From assembly GCA_902727855.1 (NCBI GenBank), contig CACVAS010000058.1, positions 284,567 through 348,566 on the forward strand: 64,000 nucleotides of DNA. Direction: 5' to 3'. The position numbers were made by a program, and so were the translations under genes. Positions 34,684 through 45,011 of the stretch are shown here, piece by piece; position 1 is the stretch's first letter; every line of letters starts with the position of its first letter. The DNA comes from an uncultured Sulfurovum sp. Its GTDB lineage: Bacteria; Campylobacterota; Campylobacteria; Campylobacterales; Sulfurovaceae. Under the pieces are notes generated by a model. It worked only from the letters and a program-made list of their open reading frames with translations. It did no database searches and was not told the DNA's origin.

Positions 34684-35858
34684 TAACTATCGCTATTAAA
34701 AATATCTCTTGTATAAATCTTCTCTTCTACATCTTGTAGTTCCTCTGAGAGTCTATTGGCAACAATGACATCTGATATCTCTTTAAATGCATTTAACTCT
34801 TTAATCACTCTAGAATTGAAAAATTCATCTTCTTCTAGTACTGGTTCATAGACAACCACTTCTATACCTTTTGCCTTAATACGTTTCATAATGCCTTGTA
34901 TAGCTGAAGCCCTAAAATTGTCTGACCCAGATTTCATGACAAGTCTATACATCCCAACTACTTTAGGGTTTCTAGAAAGTATACTATTGGCAATAAAATC
35001 TTTTCTTGTCGAATTTGCATCTACAATGGCTGAAATTAAATTATTTGGGACATCTTTATAGTTTGCTTTGAGCTGCTTTGTATCTTTAGGTAAACAGTAT
35101 CCACCATAACCAAAACTAGGATTATTATAATGCTTTCCAATGCGAGGGTCAAGTCCTACACCTTCAATAATATCTTTAGTATTTAAGTCCAATGCCTCCG
35201 CATAAGAGTCAAGCTCATTAAAGTATGACACCCTCATAGCAAGGTATGTGTTTGAAAACAATTTGACAGCTTCAGCCTCCGTAGATTCGGTCAGTAATAC
35301 ATCTACATCTTCTTTAATTGCTCCCTCTACAAGTAAGTTTGCGAAGGTTTGCGCTCTGTCTGACTTCTCACCCACAATGACTCTTGAAGGGTAAAGGTTG
35401 TCATACAGTGCAGAACCCTCTCGTAAAAACTCTGGAGAAAAAATAATGTTATTCGTATTAAATTTTTGATTAATCCCTTTTGTATAACCCACGGGTACAG
35501 TAGATTTAATAATCATTGTTGCCTTTGGATTAATAGACAAAACATCTTGAATCACTACCTCTACCAATGAAGTATTAAAATAGTTAGTCTCAGGGTCATA
35601 ATCTGTAGGCGTAGAGATAATCACATAACTCGCATCTTTATATGCCTCTTCTTTATTTAAAGTGGCTTTAAAGTTTAATGACTTCTCTTTAAGGTATTCA
35701 CTGATTTCTTTGTCTTCAATGGGTGAAATTTTATTGTTAAGCATATCTACCTTTTCAGGCACAATATCCAGTGCCACCACTTCATTATGCTGCGCTAAAA
35801 GTAGTGCATTAGACAACCCTACATATCCTGTACCTGCTATTGCAATCTTAAAACCCAT
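34683..35858 (-). CDS. ugd: UDP-glucose 6-dehydrogenase-type nucleotide-sugar dehydrogenase
   Basis: A 391-residue enzyme that oxidises UDP-sugars twice at C6 with NAD to give UDP-uronic acids. It has [19 protein letters not shown] for NAD binding, [26 protein letters not shown], and the catalytic Cys in [15 protein letters not shown]. The size matches the short E. coli Ugd type rather than the longer WbpA/TuaD types, so UDP-glucose is the likely substrate. It stands alone on the minus strand between plus-strand genes, 5.6 kb from the polysaccharide locus, but presumably supplies it with uronic acid precursor. AGAGAGAATATG precedes the start. Confidence 0.92.
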   Translation of the reverse strand: MGFKIAIAGTGYVGLSNALLLAQHNEVVALDIVPEKVDMLNNKISPIEDKEISEYLKEKSLNFKATLNKEEAYKDASYVIISTPTDYDPETNYFNTSLVEVVIQDVLSINPKATMIIKSTVPVGYTKGINQKFNTNNIIFSPEFLREGSALYDNLYPSRVIVGEKSDRAQTFANLLVEGAIKEDVDVLLTESTEAEAVKLFSNTYLAMRVSYFNELDSYAEALDLNTKDIIEGVGLDPRIGKHYNNPSFGYGGYCLPKDTKQLKANYKDVPNNLISAIVDANSTRKDFIANSILSRNPKVVGMYRLVMKSGSDNFRASAIQGIMKRIKAKGIEVVVYEPVLEEDEFFNSRVIKELNAFKEISDVIVANRLSEELQDVEEKIYTRDIFNSDS

Positions 35859-35984
35859 ATTCTCTCTTCCTTATTGGTGCTTTTATATTTGAAACAAATT
35901 ATACCTCTCTTTCAATTTAATCTTACTTTTACTATTTTTTGTGCTACAATGCCAAAAATCCCTCATTATAAAAGTAAGGTATTA

Positions 35985-38183
35985 ATGAAAAATTTAATTA
36001 TTGTGGAATCACCGGCAAAAGCACGCACTATCACTAACTTTTTAAGTAAAGAATATAAAGTTATTGCTTCAAAAGGACATATTCGTGATCTTCCTAAAAG
36101 TACCTTTGGCATTACCCTAGATGATGATACTGGTGATTTAATACCTAAATACTCTATACCTAGAGATGTGAATCCAACAGTAAAAGAGTTAAAGAAACTT
36201 GCAAAGTCTGCCCAAACTGTTTTTATTGCTACAGATGAGGACCGTGAAGGTGAAGCGATAGGCTACCATATTGCAAAAGCTATTGGGAAAGAACCTACTG
36301 AGTTACCACGAATTGTCTTTCATGAGATTACAAAAAATGCTATTGTACATGCTGTTGAAAATCCAAGAAAAATAGACATGGATTCAGTTGATGCACAACA
36401 GACAAGACGTATGTTAGACCGTATAGTAGGATATAAGCTTTCACCCTTACTAGCAAGTAAAATTCAAAGGGGTCTAAGTGCCGGTAGAGTACAAAGTTCT
36501 ACACTTAAACTTGTTGTCGAACGAGAACGTGAGATTAAAGCCTTCATTCCTGAAGAATTTTGGACTATTGACGCACTCTTTGAGAAAAACATAGAGGCAA
36601 GTATTTATGACTATAATGGTCTTAAGATTGACAAACTTACCATTAAAACAGAAGCGGATGCCACAGAGATAGTTACATCTGCAAAAGATGAATCGTTTAG
36701 TGTAGAGTCTATTTCAAAAACCAAACGTAAAACGAAAACGCCTCCACCATTTATGACTTCTACGCTACAACAAGCAGCCTCCACACAACTTGGTTTTTCT
36801 CCAAAGAAAACCATGATGGTTGCACAGAAGCTTTATGAAGGTGTAAAAACAGACCAAGGGACTATGGGTGTAATTACCTATATGAGAACTGACTCCATGA
36901 ACCTTGCTAAAGAAGCAGTTGAATCTGCTCGTGATTATATTGAAAAAAATTATGGTAAAAAATATTTACCTAGCAAAGCAAAAAGTTATGTCACAAAATC
37001 TAAAGGGGCACAAGAAGCCCATGAAGCTATACGCCCCACAATGGTTAACTTTGATAGTAAAATGGCAGCAGACTATCTTTCTGTAGATGAATTAAAACTC
37101 TATAGACTCATCTATAACCGTTTTCTAGCCTGTCAAATGACAGAAGCAGAGATGGAGTCTCAAACTATTCTCTTTAAAGGTGATAAATGTACCTTTAAAG
37201 CAAGTGGAAGAAAACTTCTATTTGATGGTTTTTACAAAGTCACTGGGCATGGAGATAAAGATAAACTTCTACCTGACCTCACAAAAGGTCAAGCAGTAAG
37301 TTTAGATGACATTAAGCAAGAGCAACACTTTACAGAGCCTCCTCCACGCTATAATGAAGCAAGTCTCATTAAAAAACTAGAGTCTTTAGGTATTGGTCGT
37401 CCAAGTACCTATGCGCCCACTGTTACCACACTGCAAACCCGTAAGTACATAGAACTTGAGAAAAAACGTATCCATCCTACAGAAGTGGCGTTCACTGTAA
37501 CAGAGATGTTAGAAAAGCACTTCCCCGAAATAGTCGATAGCGGATTTACTGCTTCCATGGAAGAAGAGCTTGATGAAGTTGCAGAGGGCAAAACATCTTG
37601 GCAGACTATCCTTAAAGCATTTTATACCCCATTCTTGCAAAAAATTGAAGAAGGAAAAAAGGGGATTAAAAGCTTAAAAGTAGCTATTCCTACAGGAGAA
37701 AACTGTCCTAAATGTGATTCAGAACTACTCCTTCGAAAAGGACGTTATGGTGAATTTATAGCCTGTTCAAATTTCCCTAAATGTAAATACACTAAAAATA
37801 CTGATGGCACAGAGATAGAAGGTCCAGAAGAGACTGACCAAAAATGTGAAAAATGTGGTTCCATGATGGTCATAAAGAACTCCAAGCGTGGGAAGTTCCT
37901 CGCTTGTTCTGCCTACCCTAAATGTAAAAATGCCAAATCACTTGAACCTACAGTCGAATTAAAAGTACCTTGTCCTGAGTGTGGAGGGAAATTACAAGAG
38001 AGAGAAGGTAGACGTGGTAAATTCTTTGGTTGTGTGAACTATCCTAAGTGTAAATTTATTGCCAATTTCGAACCTACAGACAAAAAATGTCCTAAGTGTG
38101 ATTATATTATGGGTAAAAAAACACTTAAAGCAGGTGAAGTCTATGAGTGCTTTAAATGTAAACATAAAGAAGATGCAAAATAA
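35985..38183 (+). CDS. topA: DNA topoisomerase I
   Basis: About 732 residues of a type IA topoisomerase relaxing negative supercoils. The N-terminus is the TOPRIM domain (IVESPAKARTI, then TDEDREGEAIGYH). The active-site Tyr lies in ITYMRTDSMNL, and IGRPSTYAPT and RIHPTEV mark the core. The C-terminus carries four CxxC zinc-finger units: CPKCDSELLLRKG, CEKCGSMMVIKNS, CPECGGKLQEREG and CPKCDYIMGKK. The track start at 35874 is too early; ATG 35985 follows AAGG and gives MKNLIIVESPAKA. It ends with an overlap of 1 bp with bioB, so the two are cotranscribed. Confidence 0.97.
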   Translation: MKNLIIVESPAKARTITNFLSKEYKVIASKGHIRDLPKSTFGITLDDDTGDLIPKYSIPRDVNPTVKELKKLAKSAQTVFIATDEDREGEAIGYHIAKAIGKEPTELPRIVFHEITKNAIVHAVENPRKIDMDSVDAQQTRRMLDRIVGYKLSPLLASKIQRGLSAGRVQSSTLKLVVEREREIKAFIPEEFWTIDALFEKNIEASIYDYNGLKIDKLTIKTEADATEIVTSAKDESFSVESISKTKRKTKTPPPFMTSTLQQAASTQLGFSPKKTMMVAQKLYEGVKTDQGTMGVITYMRTDSMNLAKEAVESARDYIEKNYGKKYLPSKAKSYVTKSKGAQEAHEAIRPTMVNFDSKMAADYLSVDELKLYRLIYNRFLACQMTEAEMESQTILFKGDKCTFKASGRKLLFDGFYKVTGHGDKDKLLPDLTKGQAVSLDDIKQEQHFTEPPPRYNEASLIKKLESLGIGRPSTYAPTVTTLQTRKYIELEKKRIHPTEVAFTVTEMLEKHFPEIVDSGFTASMEEELDEVAEGKTSWQTILKAFYTPFLQKIEEGKKGIKSLKVAIPTGENCPKCDSELLLRKGRYGEFIACSNFPKCKYTKNTDGTEIEGPEETDQKCEKCGSMMVIKNSKRGKFLACSAYPKCKNAKSLEPTVELKVPCPECGGKLQEREGRRGKFFGCVNYPKCKFIANFEPTDKKCPKCDYIMGKKTLKAGEVYECFKCKHKEDAK

Positions 38184-39052
38184 TGACTAAAAAACTATCA
38201 AGAAAAAAAGAGATTTTTTTATGTGCTATTAATAATATACTCTCAGGTACTTGTGCGGAAGACTGCAAGTTTTGTACACAATCTGTACGGTACAATGCAG
38301 ATATTGAACGGTATAAATTTAAAGAGATATCACAAATTGTAGAAGAAGCAAAAATTGCAAAATCAAATGGTGCCCTTGGGTATTGTCTAGTTACAGCCAA
38401 CAAAGGTCTAGATGATAAAAAAACAGACTTTGTAGCACGCGCCGCACAAGCGGTTAAGGCTAAGGTACATGACCTAAACCTCATTGCATGTAATGGTACT
38501 GCATCAAAAGAACAACTAAGCTATCTTAAAAAGCATGGTATAGACAGCTATAACCATAACCTAGAAACTTCAGAACGTTACTATGCAGATATCTGTTCCA
38601 CTCACCCATGGAGTGAACGTTATGAGACCTGTGAAAATGTCAAGTCTGCTGGATTGGCGCTTTGTTCAGGTGGTATTTTTGGTATGGGAGAAACCCATGA
38701 AGATAGAGAGAGCCTCTTATCTTCTATAGCCTCTCTTTCTCCAGAGTCAACACCACTTAATTTTTATCACCCCAATCCCGCGTTACCTATTAAAACAGCA
38801 AATATTACCTTTGATGAAGCCGTTCAAATTATACAAAAAGCTAGAACACTTCTAGGAGAAGGACGACTTCTTATGGTTGCTGGAGGACGAGAACTTCTTT
38901 TTAACGGAAAAGAGAAGGAGATGTTTGATGCGGGTGCAAATTCAATGGTCATTGGAAATTACCTCACTACGGAAGGATTATTACCACATAAAGATAAGAG
39001 TATGTTAGCCAAGTTAGGCTATGAAATAGCGACGTCTTGTGATACACTCTAA
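38183..39052 (+). CDS. bioB: Biotin synthase
   Basis: A 289-residue radical-SAM enzyme inserting sulfur into dethiobiotin. The 4Fe-4S motif is CAEDCKFC (Cys 24, 28 and 31), followed by NGALGYCLVTANKG and the later SYNHNLETSERYY and GGIFGMGETHEDR, which match the family. It is shorter than E. coli BioB (346 aa), as usual in Campylobacterota. The start codon overlaps the topA stop by 1 bp, and the antiporter gene overlaps its end by 14 bp, a conserved-looking tight operon with no functional link between the three products. Confidence 0.95.
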   Translation: MTKKLSRKKEIFLCAINNILSGTCAEDCKFCTQSVRYNADIERYKFKEISQIVEEAKIAKSNGALGYCLVTANKGLDDKKTDFVARAAQAVKAKVHDLNLIACNGTASKEQLSYLKKHGIDSYNHNLETSERYYADICSTHPWSERYETCENVKSAGLALCSGGIFGMGETHEDRESLLSSIASLSPESTPLNFYHPNPALPIKTANITFDEAVQIIQKARTLLGEGRLLMVAGGRELLFNGKEKEMFDAGANSMVIGNYLTTEGLLPHKDKSMLAKLGYEIATSCDTL

Positions 39053-40187
39053 TATTACACTCATCTTAACACTCTCCTTACTTATTATAGGAAGTCCTTT
39101 TGTTGCAAAAATTTTACGACTCCCTATTCCCCCTGTGGAGATTATCCTAGGGTCAATTTTTACCTACCTTGGATTTATTGGACATAACGAATACTTTTAT
39201 CTCGTAGCAGAAGTAGGATTTTTATATCTTATGTTTTTAGCAGGTATGGAAGTAGACTTAAAACAAATTACAAATAGTCCTAAAGAGATTATACGAAAGT
39301 CTCTACTTTTTCTCTTTTTTATTGTTTTCTTCTCCATTGTAAGTGGTCTAATTTTTAACTTAAATACTATCATTATTATCTCTATGCCTCTCATCTCCAT
39401 CGGACTCTTAGCCGCGCTCTCAAAGACATACGGAAAAACACAACCTTGGATACGTCTCGCACTCATTGCAGGTGTTTTAGGAGAGATAGCAAGTATCGCT
39501 GCATTAACCATTTTAGATGCCGCTGTTGTATCTGCAGGTGGGAGTTTTGAACTTATCCTAAAAATTGGCTACTTACTTCTATTTATTGTTGTCATATATG
39601 TGCTTTATAGAGCAATACTTTTATTATTTTGGTGGTTTCCAGAATTTAAAAAAGTGCTTATGCCCAAACTAGATACCTCAGATCAAAAAATCCGACTCTC
39701 TATTGCACTCTTTTTTATTATGATTGCAATCATGCTCTCACTAGAATTAGAACTTGCATTGGGTGCCTTTATTGCGGGGGTGGCAATTTCTGCATTTTTC
39801 CATCATGAAAAAGAACTTGAAGAAAAAATGTCCAGTTTAGGTTTTGGTTTTTTAGTGCCACTTTTTTTCATTCACGTAGGGTCATCTTTTGATTTAAGGG
39901 CATTGCCTTTAGAAGGTGTCGTATCTGGTGCTTTACTCATCACATTTTTAATGCTTCTTAGCAGAGTTTTAGCAGCGATTGTACTTAAAAATATTAGTGG
40001 ATCTAGAGATGCCTTACTTATAGCACTTTCACTCTCTATGCCTCTAACATTACTCGTTGCTGTTGCGACCATTGGCTATGAAACAAAATTATTGGATTTA
40101 CTCAACTATTACCAACTCATACTTGCAAGTATCTTTGAAATTTTACTCTCTATGACTATCATAAAGATATTACACAAAACGAGATAA
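39039..40187 (+). CDS. CPA2-type cation:proton antiporter (KefB-like membrane domain)
   Basis: A 382-residue membrane protein with about 12 hydrophobic segments. The N-terminal LRLPIPPVEIILGSIF and GFLYLMFLAGMEVDLKQI are typical of CPA2 antiporters, as are ELELALGAFIAGVAIS and VPLFFIHVGSSFDLRAL. It exchanges Na+ or K+ for protons across the inner membrane. The cytoplasmic RCK/TrkA domains of KefB/KefC are absent, so regulation by glutathione or NAD is not expected. It starts from a GTG inside the bioB gene and ends just before a hairpin terminator. Confidence 0.9.
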   Translation: MIHSNITLILTLSLLIIGSPFVAKILRLPIPPVEIILGSIFTYLGFIGHNEYFYLVAEVGFLYLMFLAGMEVDLKQITNSPKEIIRKSLLFLFFIVFFSIVSGLIFNLNTIIIISMPLISIGLLAALSKTYGKTQPWIRLALIAGVLGEIASIAALTILDAAVVSAGGSFELILKIGYLLLFIVVIYVLYRAILLLFWWFPEFKKVLMPKLDTSDQKIRLSIALFFIMIAIMLSLELELALGAFIAGVAISAFFHHEKELEEKMSSLGFGFLVPLFFIHVGSSFDLRALPLEGVVSGALLITFLMLLSRVLAAIVLKNISGSRDALLIALSLSMPLTLLVAVATIGYETKLLDLLNYYQLILASIFEILLSMTIIKILHKTR

Positions 40188-40210
40188 ACCAACCATTTAA
40201 AATGGTTGGT
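40188..40210. terminator. Hairpin terminator between convergent genes
   Basis: ACCAACCATTT and AAATGGTTGGT form a near-perfect inverted repeat immediately downstream of the antiporter stop and 10 bp before the end of the charged-helix gene. The T-run is short, but the location between convergent genes supports a terminator. Confidence 0.75.
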
Positions 40211-40220
40211 ACACTAAGTA

Positions 40221-41210
40221 TCAATCCATCATCCTCACAGCTTCTCTATACTCTCTCTCTGCATCTTCGTTTGCTAACCTTTTCTCTTTAGCAATATCTA
40301 TATCTACAATACTAGATTTTTCTTTCATTCTTTTTTGGGCTAATGCTTTTTTCTTAAGTGCTAACTCTTTTTTCTTTTGTTCAAATGCCTTTTTTTTCTC
40401 TTCTTCAGCCTTTTTTTGGGCTTCTTTTATTTTTCTCTTCTTCTCTTCATTTTTCTTTTTAACCTGAAGTGCTTTAATTCTTTGTTGTTCTTTCTTCGCT
40501 GCTGCTTCTTTTTTCTTTATAGCATTTTCTTGTTTTATTTTTTCAGCTTTGCGTTTTGCTTCTTCAATCTTTTTTAATCTTTCTTGCTCTTTTTTTGCTT
40601 TTGCTTTCTTTTTCGCCAAAGCTATTCCTTTTGCCTTTTTAGCTTCACGCTTTTCTCTTTCAATCTTTTTCTTCTCTAGGGCAATTTTTTTTGCTTTTGC
40701 TCTCTCTTCTTCACGCTTCTGCTTTAGCTCTTGGGCTTGTCTTTTTTTCTCTTTTAGCGCTTCTTCTCTCTTTTTTCGTTCCAAAGCTAGTTTTTGTTCT
40801 CTTTTAAGTTTAGCTTTTTGTCTTAATTCATTTTTAATTCTAAGTGCTTCTCTCTGTTTTTGCTTACGTGATTTTACAACATTTTGTTCTGGTTCAGACT
40901 GCAAAATAACATTGTTTTTGTCTAACTGTAAAGCTTCTTTTGCTCTTTTCTTCTCTAAAGCAATTCTCTCTAGTCTTTTCTGTCTATTACGTGCTTGCTG
41001 TGACTCTTTTTGTGCTTCTAATCTACGTGCCTTTTCTTTTATCAGTTTTGAACGATTTTCTTTTTCTGTACGTACTGAGTCCTCTTTTAGGTCACTTAAG
41101 AAACTCTCTTGACTCTTTTCAATTCTCTGCATATTATCTTGTAGAGCAAATGGATTTTCAGATGCAACGAGCGCAACTGTAAGTAACACAAACCATAAAT
41201 ACTTTTTCAT
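40221..41210 (-). CDS. Secreted, highly charged helical protein (ER/K-like)
   Basis: A 329-residue protein with a signal peptide (KKYLWFVLLTVALVASENPF). Almost the whole mature chain (about 40-320) is Lys, Glu, Arg, Ala and Gln, with repeated KKxEE/EKKR-type stretches. Few hydrophobic heptad positions are present, so a single stable alpha-helix (ER/K type) or loose coiled coil is more likely than a tight coiled coil. The non-helical C-terminus is EREYREAVRMMD. It lies 2 bp downstream of the FtsB-like gene and so belongs to the eno operon. TolA-like bridging across the periplasm is conceivable, but no TolA domain III is present. Confidence 0.8.
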   Translation of the reverse strand: MKKYLWFVLLTVALVASENPFALQDNMQRIEKSQESFLSDLKEDSVRTEKENRSKLIKEKARRLEAQKESQQARNRQKRLERIALEKKRAKEALQLDKNNVILQSEPEQNVVKSRKQKQREALRIKNELRQKAKLKREQKLALERKKREEALKEKKRQAQELKQKREEERAKAKKIALEKKKIEREKREAKKAKGIALAKKKAKAKKEQERLKKIEEAKRKAEKIKQENAIKKKEAAAKKEQQRIKALQVKKKNEEKKRKIKEAQKKAEEEKKKAFEQKKKELALKKKALAQKRMKEKSSIVDIDIAKEKRLANEDAEREYREAVRMMD

Positions 41211-41212
41211 TT

Positions 41213-41464
41213 CTATTCCTTTGGTGTTAATTGCTTCAATTCAAAATACTCTTTTTGGAGCCTTTGATTTACAGTTTTTAATCTTATCCCTTCATTGCGA
41301 AGAGACTCTTTTTTCTCTTTTAAGTGGCTAAGCACGGTAAGAGAGTTTTCACCATAAATCAAAACCCCCACATAAATACCAAAAAGTAGTATGCCTATGG
41401 TTGCGATTAAAAGTGTTTTAACCGACAACCCAGCAAGTGCACCTACTTCTTGACCTCTATGCAT
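41213..41464 (-). CDS. FtsB/DivIC-like septum protein
   Basis: An 83-residue single-pass protein: a short N-terminus, one TM (LLIATIGILLFGIYVGVLIYG) and a coiled coil (SHLKEKKESLRNEGIRLKTVNQRLQKEYFELKQL), which is the FtsB/FtsL/DivIC layout. Such proteins link FtsQ and the septal synthase complex. In Campylobacter a protein of this kind follows eno, and here it lies 7 bp downstream of eno, supporting the assignment. Sequence similarity itself is low, as usual in this family. Confidence 0.8.
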   Translation of the reverse strand: MHRGQEVGALAGLSVKTLLIATIGILLFGIYVGVLIYGENSLTVLSHLKEKKESLRNEGIRLKTVNQRLQKEYFELKQLTPKE

Positions 41465-41471
41465 CTTTACA

Positions 41472-42746
<1,275 letters not shown>

Positions 42747-42921
42747 CTATATACCTTTATTTATAATTAATAGACTTATTTTATCGAAATGTTGCTGATA
42801 GCTCTTTTTAAAAATATATGAACAATTGTTCTTTTTCTTTCAAGTGCCTATTCATAGGCTACTTTAGAGGTTTATCCTTTTTAAATATTTATTAATATTA
42901 TTTTAGTCGTGTTTAGCTATT

Positions 42922-43317
42922 TTATGCCAAGAAAAGCTCTTTTTTCGCTCCATTTATAACACTACATTGTTCTACTTTTCCGAATATTCTGTAGCGATAT
43001 TTAGCGATAATATCGTAAACAAAATCTCGTATAAACGGCGGAATAATATATAATATTTGCAGTAAACTCCAAAGACCACCAAGTTCTTTCACTATCTTTA
43101 GAATGGCTGTAGACTTATAAAACACCTGATCATTCCTATAATAAATAAGACTATCAATGGACTCATTAATCTCTAAACTTTTCACATATTCACCCTGTAA
43201 AGATGTGTACTTAAATAGATTTTTTTTGTCTAACTTTATCAGTAATGCTATGGAACTATTACATAATCCACATACTCCATCAAAGATGATGACATTTTGT
43301 TTTTTTATTTTTTGCAT
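42922..43317 (-). CDS. DCC-family (DUF393) thiol-disulfide oxidoreductase-like protein
   Basis: A 131-residue protein with the family signature FDGVCGLCNSSI (DxxCxxC), FKYTSLQGEYVKSL, STAILKIVKELGG and the C-terminal KYRYRIFGKVEQC. Members are small thioredoxin-like proteins of mostly unknown function, often near redox or membrane-lipid genes. It is the last gene of the operon that starts with the MerR regulator, 8 bp downstream of the aminotransferase gene. The partner substrate is unknown. Confidence 0.85.
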   Translation of the reverse strand: MQKIKKQNVIIFDGVCGLCNSSIALLIKLDKKNLFKYTSLQGEYVKSLEINESIDSLIYYRNDQVFYKSTAILKIVKELGGLWSLLQILYIIPPFIRDFVYDIIAKYRYRIFGKVEQCSVINGAKKELFLA

Positions 43318-43325
43318 ATTTTACC

Positions 43326-44447
43326 TCATACAGAACTACTTATAATTTTATGCCTATCTTTCTCCGTGTTGGCTATCCTAAATACATACAACAATTTTTG
43401 TATCTCATCCTTTGAGTAAAACCCCATATAGGCAATTTGAAATATATTTTGTTCTTTTAAATAAAATGCTTCATCATACACACAAATAGCATACTTACCT
43501 AGCACTTGTTTTATTACCTTCCATCTATGTTTATCTGGATAATAGAAGGATAATATGTTTGAAGCATTGCAATTTTCTAAAATATCGATATTCATCTTTT
43601 TCATTTCCAAAATAATCATTTCCCGAAAAATTATATATTGTTGATAATGCTTTGATAACCCTACTGTATGTATAAGTTCATTTAAAGATATATAGAGTGA
43701 TTGAACTAAAAAATAAGATAATGTATTTTTAACCAGCCCTAAACTACTCTTACTCTCTAATAAATAAGCCATATCGATAGCAGTAGGAAGGTTACTGTTT
43801 TTTTTAGTCATGATACTATTTCGAACAAATATAATTGCTATACCAGAAATTGAAGCTAAATTCTTTCCACTACTTGTTGTTATATAAGAGATTTGTTTTG
43901 AAGTAAAATCAACTTGTTCTGCTCCCATAGCACTTATAGCATCTATACCAATTTTAATATCTAGCTTTTTACATATCATACAAATCTCTTTTACAGAATT
44001 CATCATCCCTGTGCTTGTCTCTAAGGCAACAAAAAATAGTGTATCAACGTTTTTTAATTTTTTCTGTAATGTGTCAAAATTTATACAATTTGCAAATCCA
44101 AAATCAATTGCAACTGTGTTCGCATTATACTTTAACGCTTGGTTAAATAATCTCTGACCAAATTCACCATTTACAATGACAGCAGGGTTTTTACTTAACA
44201 ACATGAGATTTGCAACCATAATTTCATTAGCTAAAGTACCATTGCCTGATAATAGAATAGGTGTAAATCTTTCATTACCTAGTATTTTCAAAAGTAAAGC
44301 ATCTACTTTCTTCATTGTCTCTAAATATACTTCTGTTCTATGTGGGACTAATGATTGTAAATCTATTTCATTTATTTTTTGGCTTAATCGTGGTAACGAG
44401 GGGTTAAAATACAAATCGTCAATAGCTGAGTTTAGTTGTTCATGCAT
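43326..44447 (-). CDS. Class V PLP aminotransferase
   Basis: A 373-residue enzyme of aspartate aminotransferase fold, class V, resembling 2-aminoethylphosphonate/alanine-glyoxylate-type transaminases. Visible features are PHRTEVYLETMKK, the phosphate-binding LLSGNGTLANEIMVANL, VALETSTGMMNSV, IDAISAMGAEQVDF (PLP-pyridine Asp) and the PLP Lys in TTSSGKNLASISG. It overlaps the GNAT gene by 8 bp, suggesting that its amino product is the acceptor for the neighbouring acyltransferase. Substrate is not determinable; no phosphonate genes were seen nearby. Confidence 0.85.
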   Translation of the reverse strand: MHEQLNSAIDDLYFNPSLPRLSQKINEIDLQSLVPHRTEVYLETMKKVDALLLKILGNERFTPILLSGNGTLANEIMVANLMLLSKNPAVIVNGEFGQRLFNQALKYNANTVAIDFGFANCINFDTLQKKLKNVDTLFFVALETSTGMMNSVKEICMICKKLDIKIGIDAISAMGAEQVDFTSKQISYITTSSGKNLASISGIAIIFVRNSIMTKKNSNLPTAIDMAYLLESKSSLGLVKNTLSYFLVQSLYISLNELIHTVGLSKHYQQYIIFREMIILEMKKMNIDILENCNASNILSFYYPDKHRWKVIKQVLGKYAICVYDEAFYLKEQNIFQIAYMGFYSKDEIQKLLYVFRIANTEKDRHKIISSSV

Positions 44448-44994
44448 TGGTTAACTCCTTCTTACATTTTTGAATAAATCTATTTTGAATAATATGATTG
44501 AAACTTGCAAACATTGGATAAAAGATAGCCTTCCCCTCCTGTTTACCTTCAGCAAAAATACTAAAACCTAATTTTTGGTACAAACTAACTTGTTTTTCAA
44601 TAGCAGATACAACAATATAGTCTATTTCTTTTTTCAATAAGTAATCTATAGCTTGCGCTACAAGTCGCCATGATAAGAATGACTTTCTATATTCCTTCGA
44701 AACACTAAATAATCTTATCTCAACAATATTTGAGTCCTTTTTTATAGTCCCATAGAAATCTTCACACTTCTCTTCAACAGAATAAGGACTTTGACAATGT
44801 ATCGCCAAAAGACCAATCACTTTTAAATCTTTTACGGCTATGAAATAGTGATTTTTATCATGAAACTTATCAATTTTCATACCTTCTCTGTTCTTAGCGT
44901 ATTGTCCTATCTCTTCTGTAAATATTTGATAATTAAATTTAAAAATCTCTTCAAAATCTTTGGGTGTTGCTTTTTTTATTATAATATTCTTCAT
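44440..44994 (-). CDS. GNAT-fold N-acyltransferase
   Basis: A 184-residue protein: IIIKKATPKDFEEIFKFNYQIF at the N-terminus, the strand HYFIAVKDLKVIGLLAIH, EIRLFSVSKEYRKSFLSWRL (a variant of the acyl-CoA loop) and YQKLGFSIFAEG near the C-terminus. The fold is clear but the family is broad. The order of elements resembles FeeM-type N-acyl amino acid synthases and autoinducer-synthase-like GNATs, which use acyl-ACP. The upstream gene encodes an acyl-ACP ligase fusion, which would fit such a donor. It overlaps the aminotransferase gene and lies 17 bp from the fusion gene. Confidence 0.78.
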   Translation of the reverse strand: MKNIIIKKATPKDFEEIFKFNYQIFTEEIGQYAKNREGMKIDKFHDKNHYFIAVKDLKVIGLLAIHCQSPYSVEEKCEDFYGTIKKDSNIVEIRLFSVSKEYRKSFLSWRLVAQAIDYLLKKEIDYIVVSAIEKQVSLYQKLGFSIFAEGKQEGKAIFYPMFASFNHIIQNRFIQKCKKELTNA

Positions 44995-45011
44995 ACCAGT
45001 AAATTCCTATT

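Noticed and set aside
40377-41112. Plus-strand ORFs of 66, 187 and 80 aa opposite the charged-helix gene
   Set aside because: Their Phe/Ser/Leu-rich composition is the complement of Lys/Glu-rich codons; they are shadows.
42747-42921. Gap upstream of eno checked for a riboswitch or small RNA
   Set aside because: It is AT-rich with no convincing stem-loops or conserved motif; most simply the eno promoter region.
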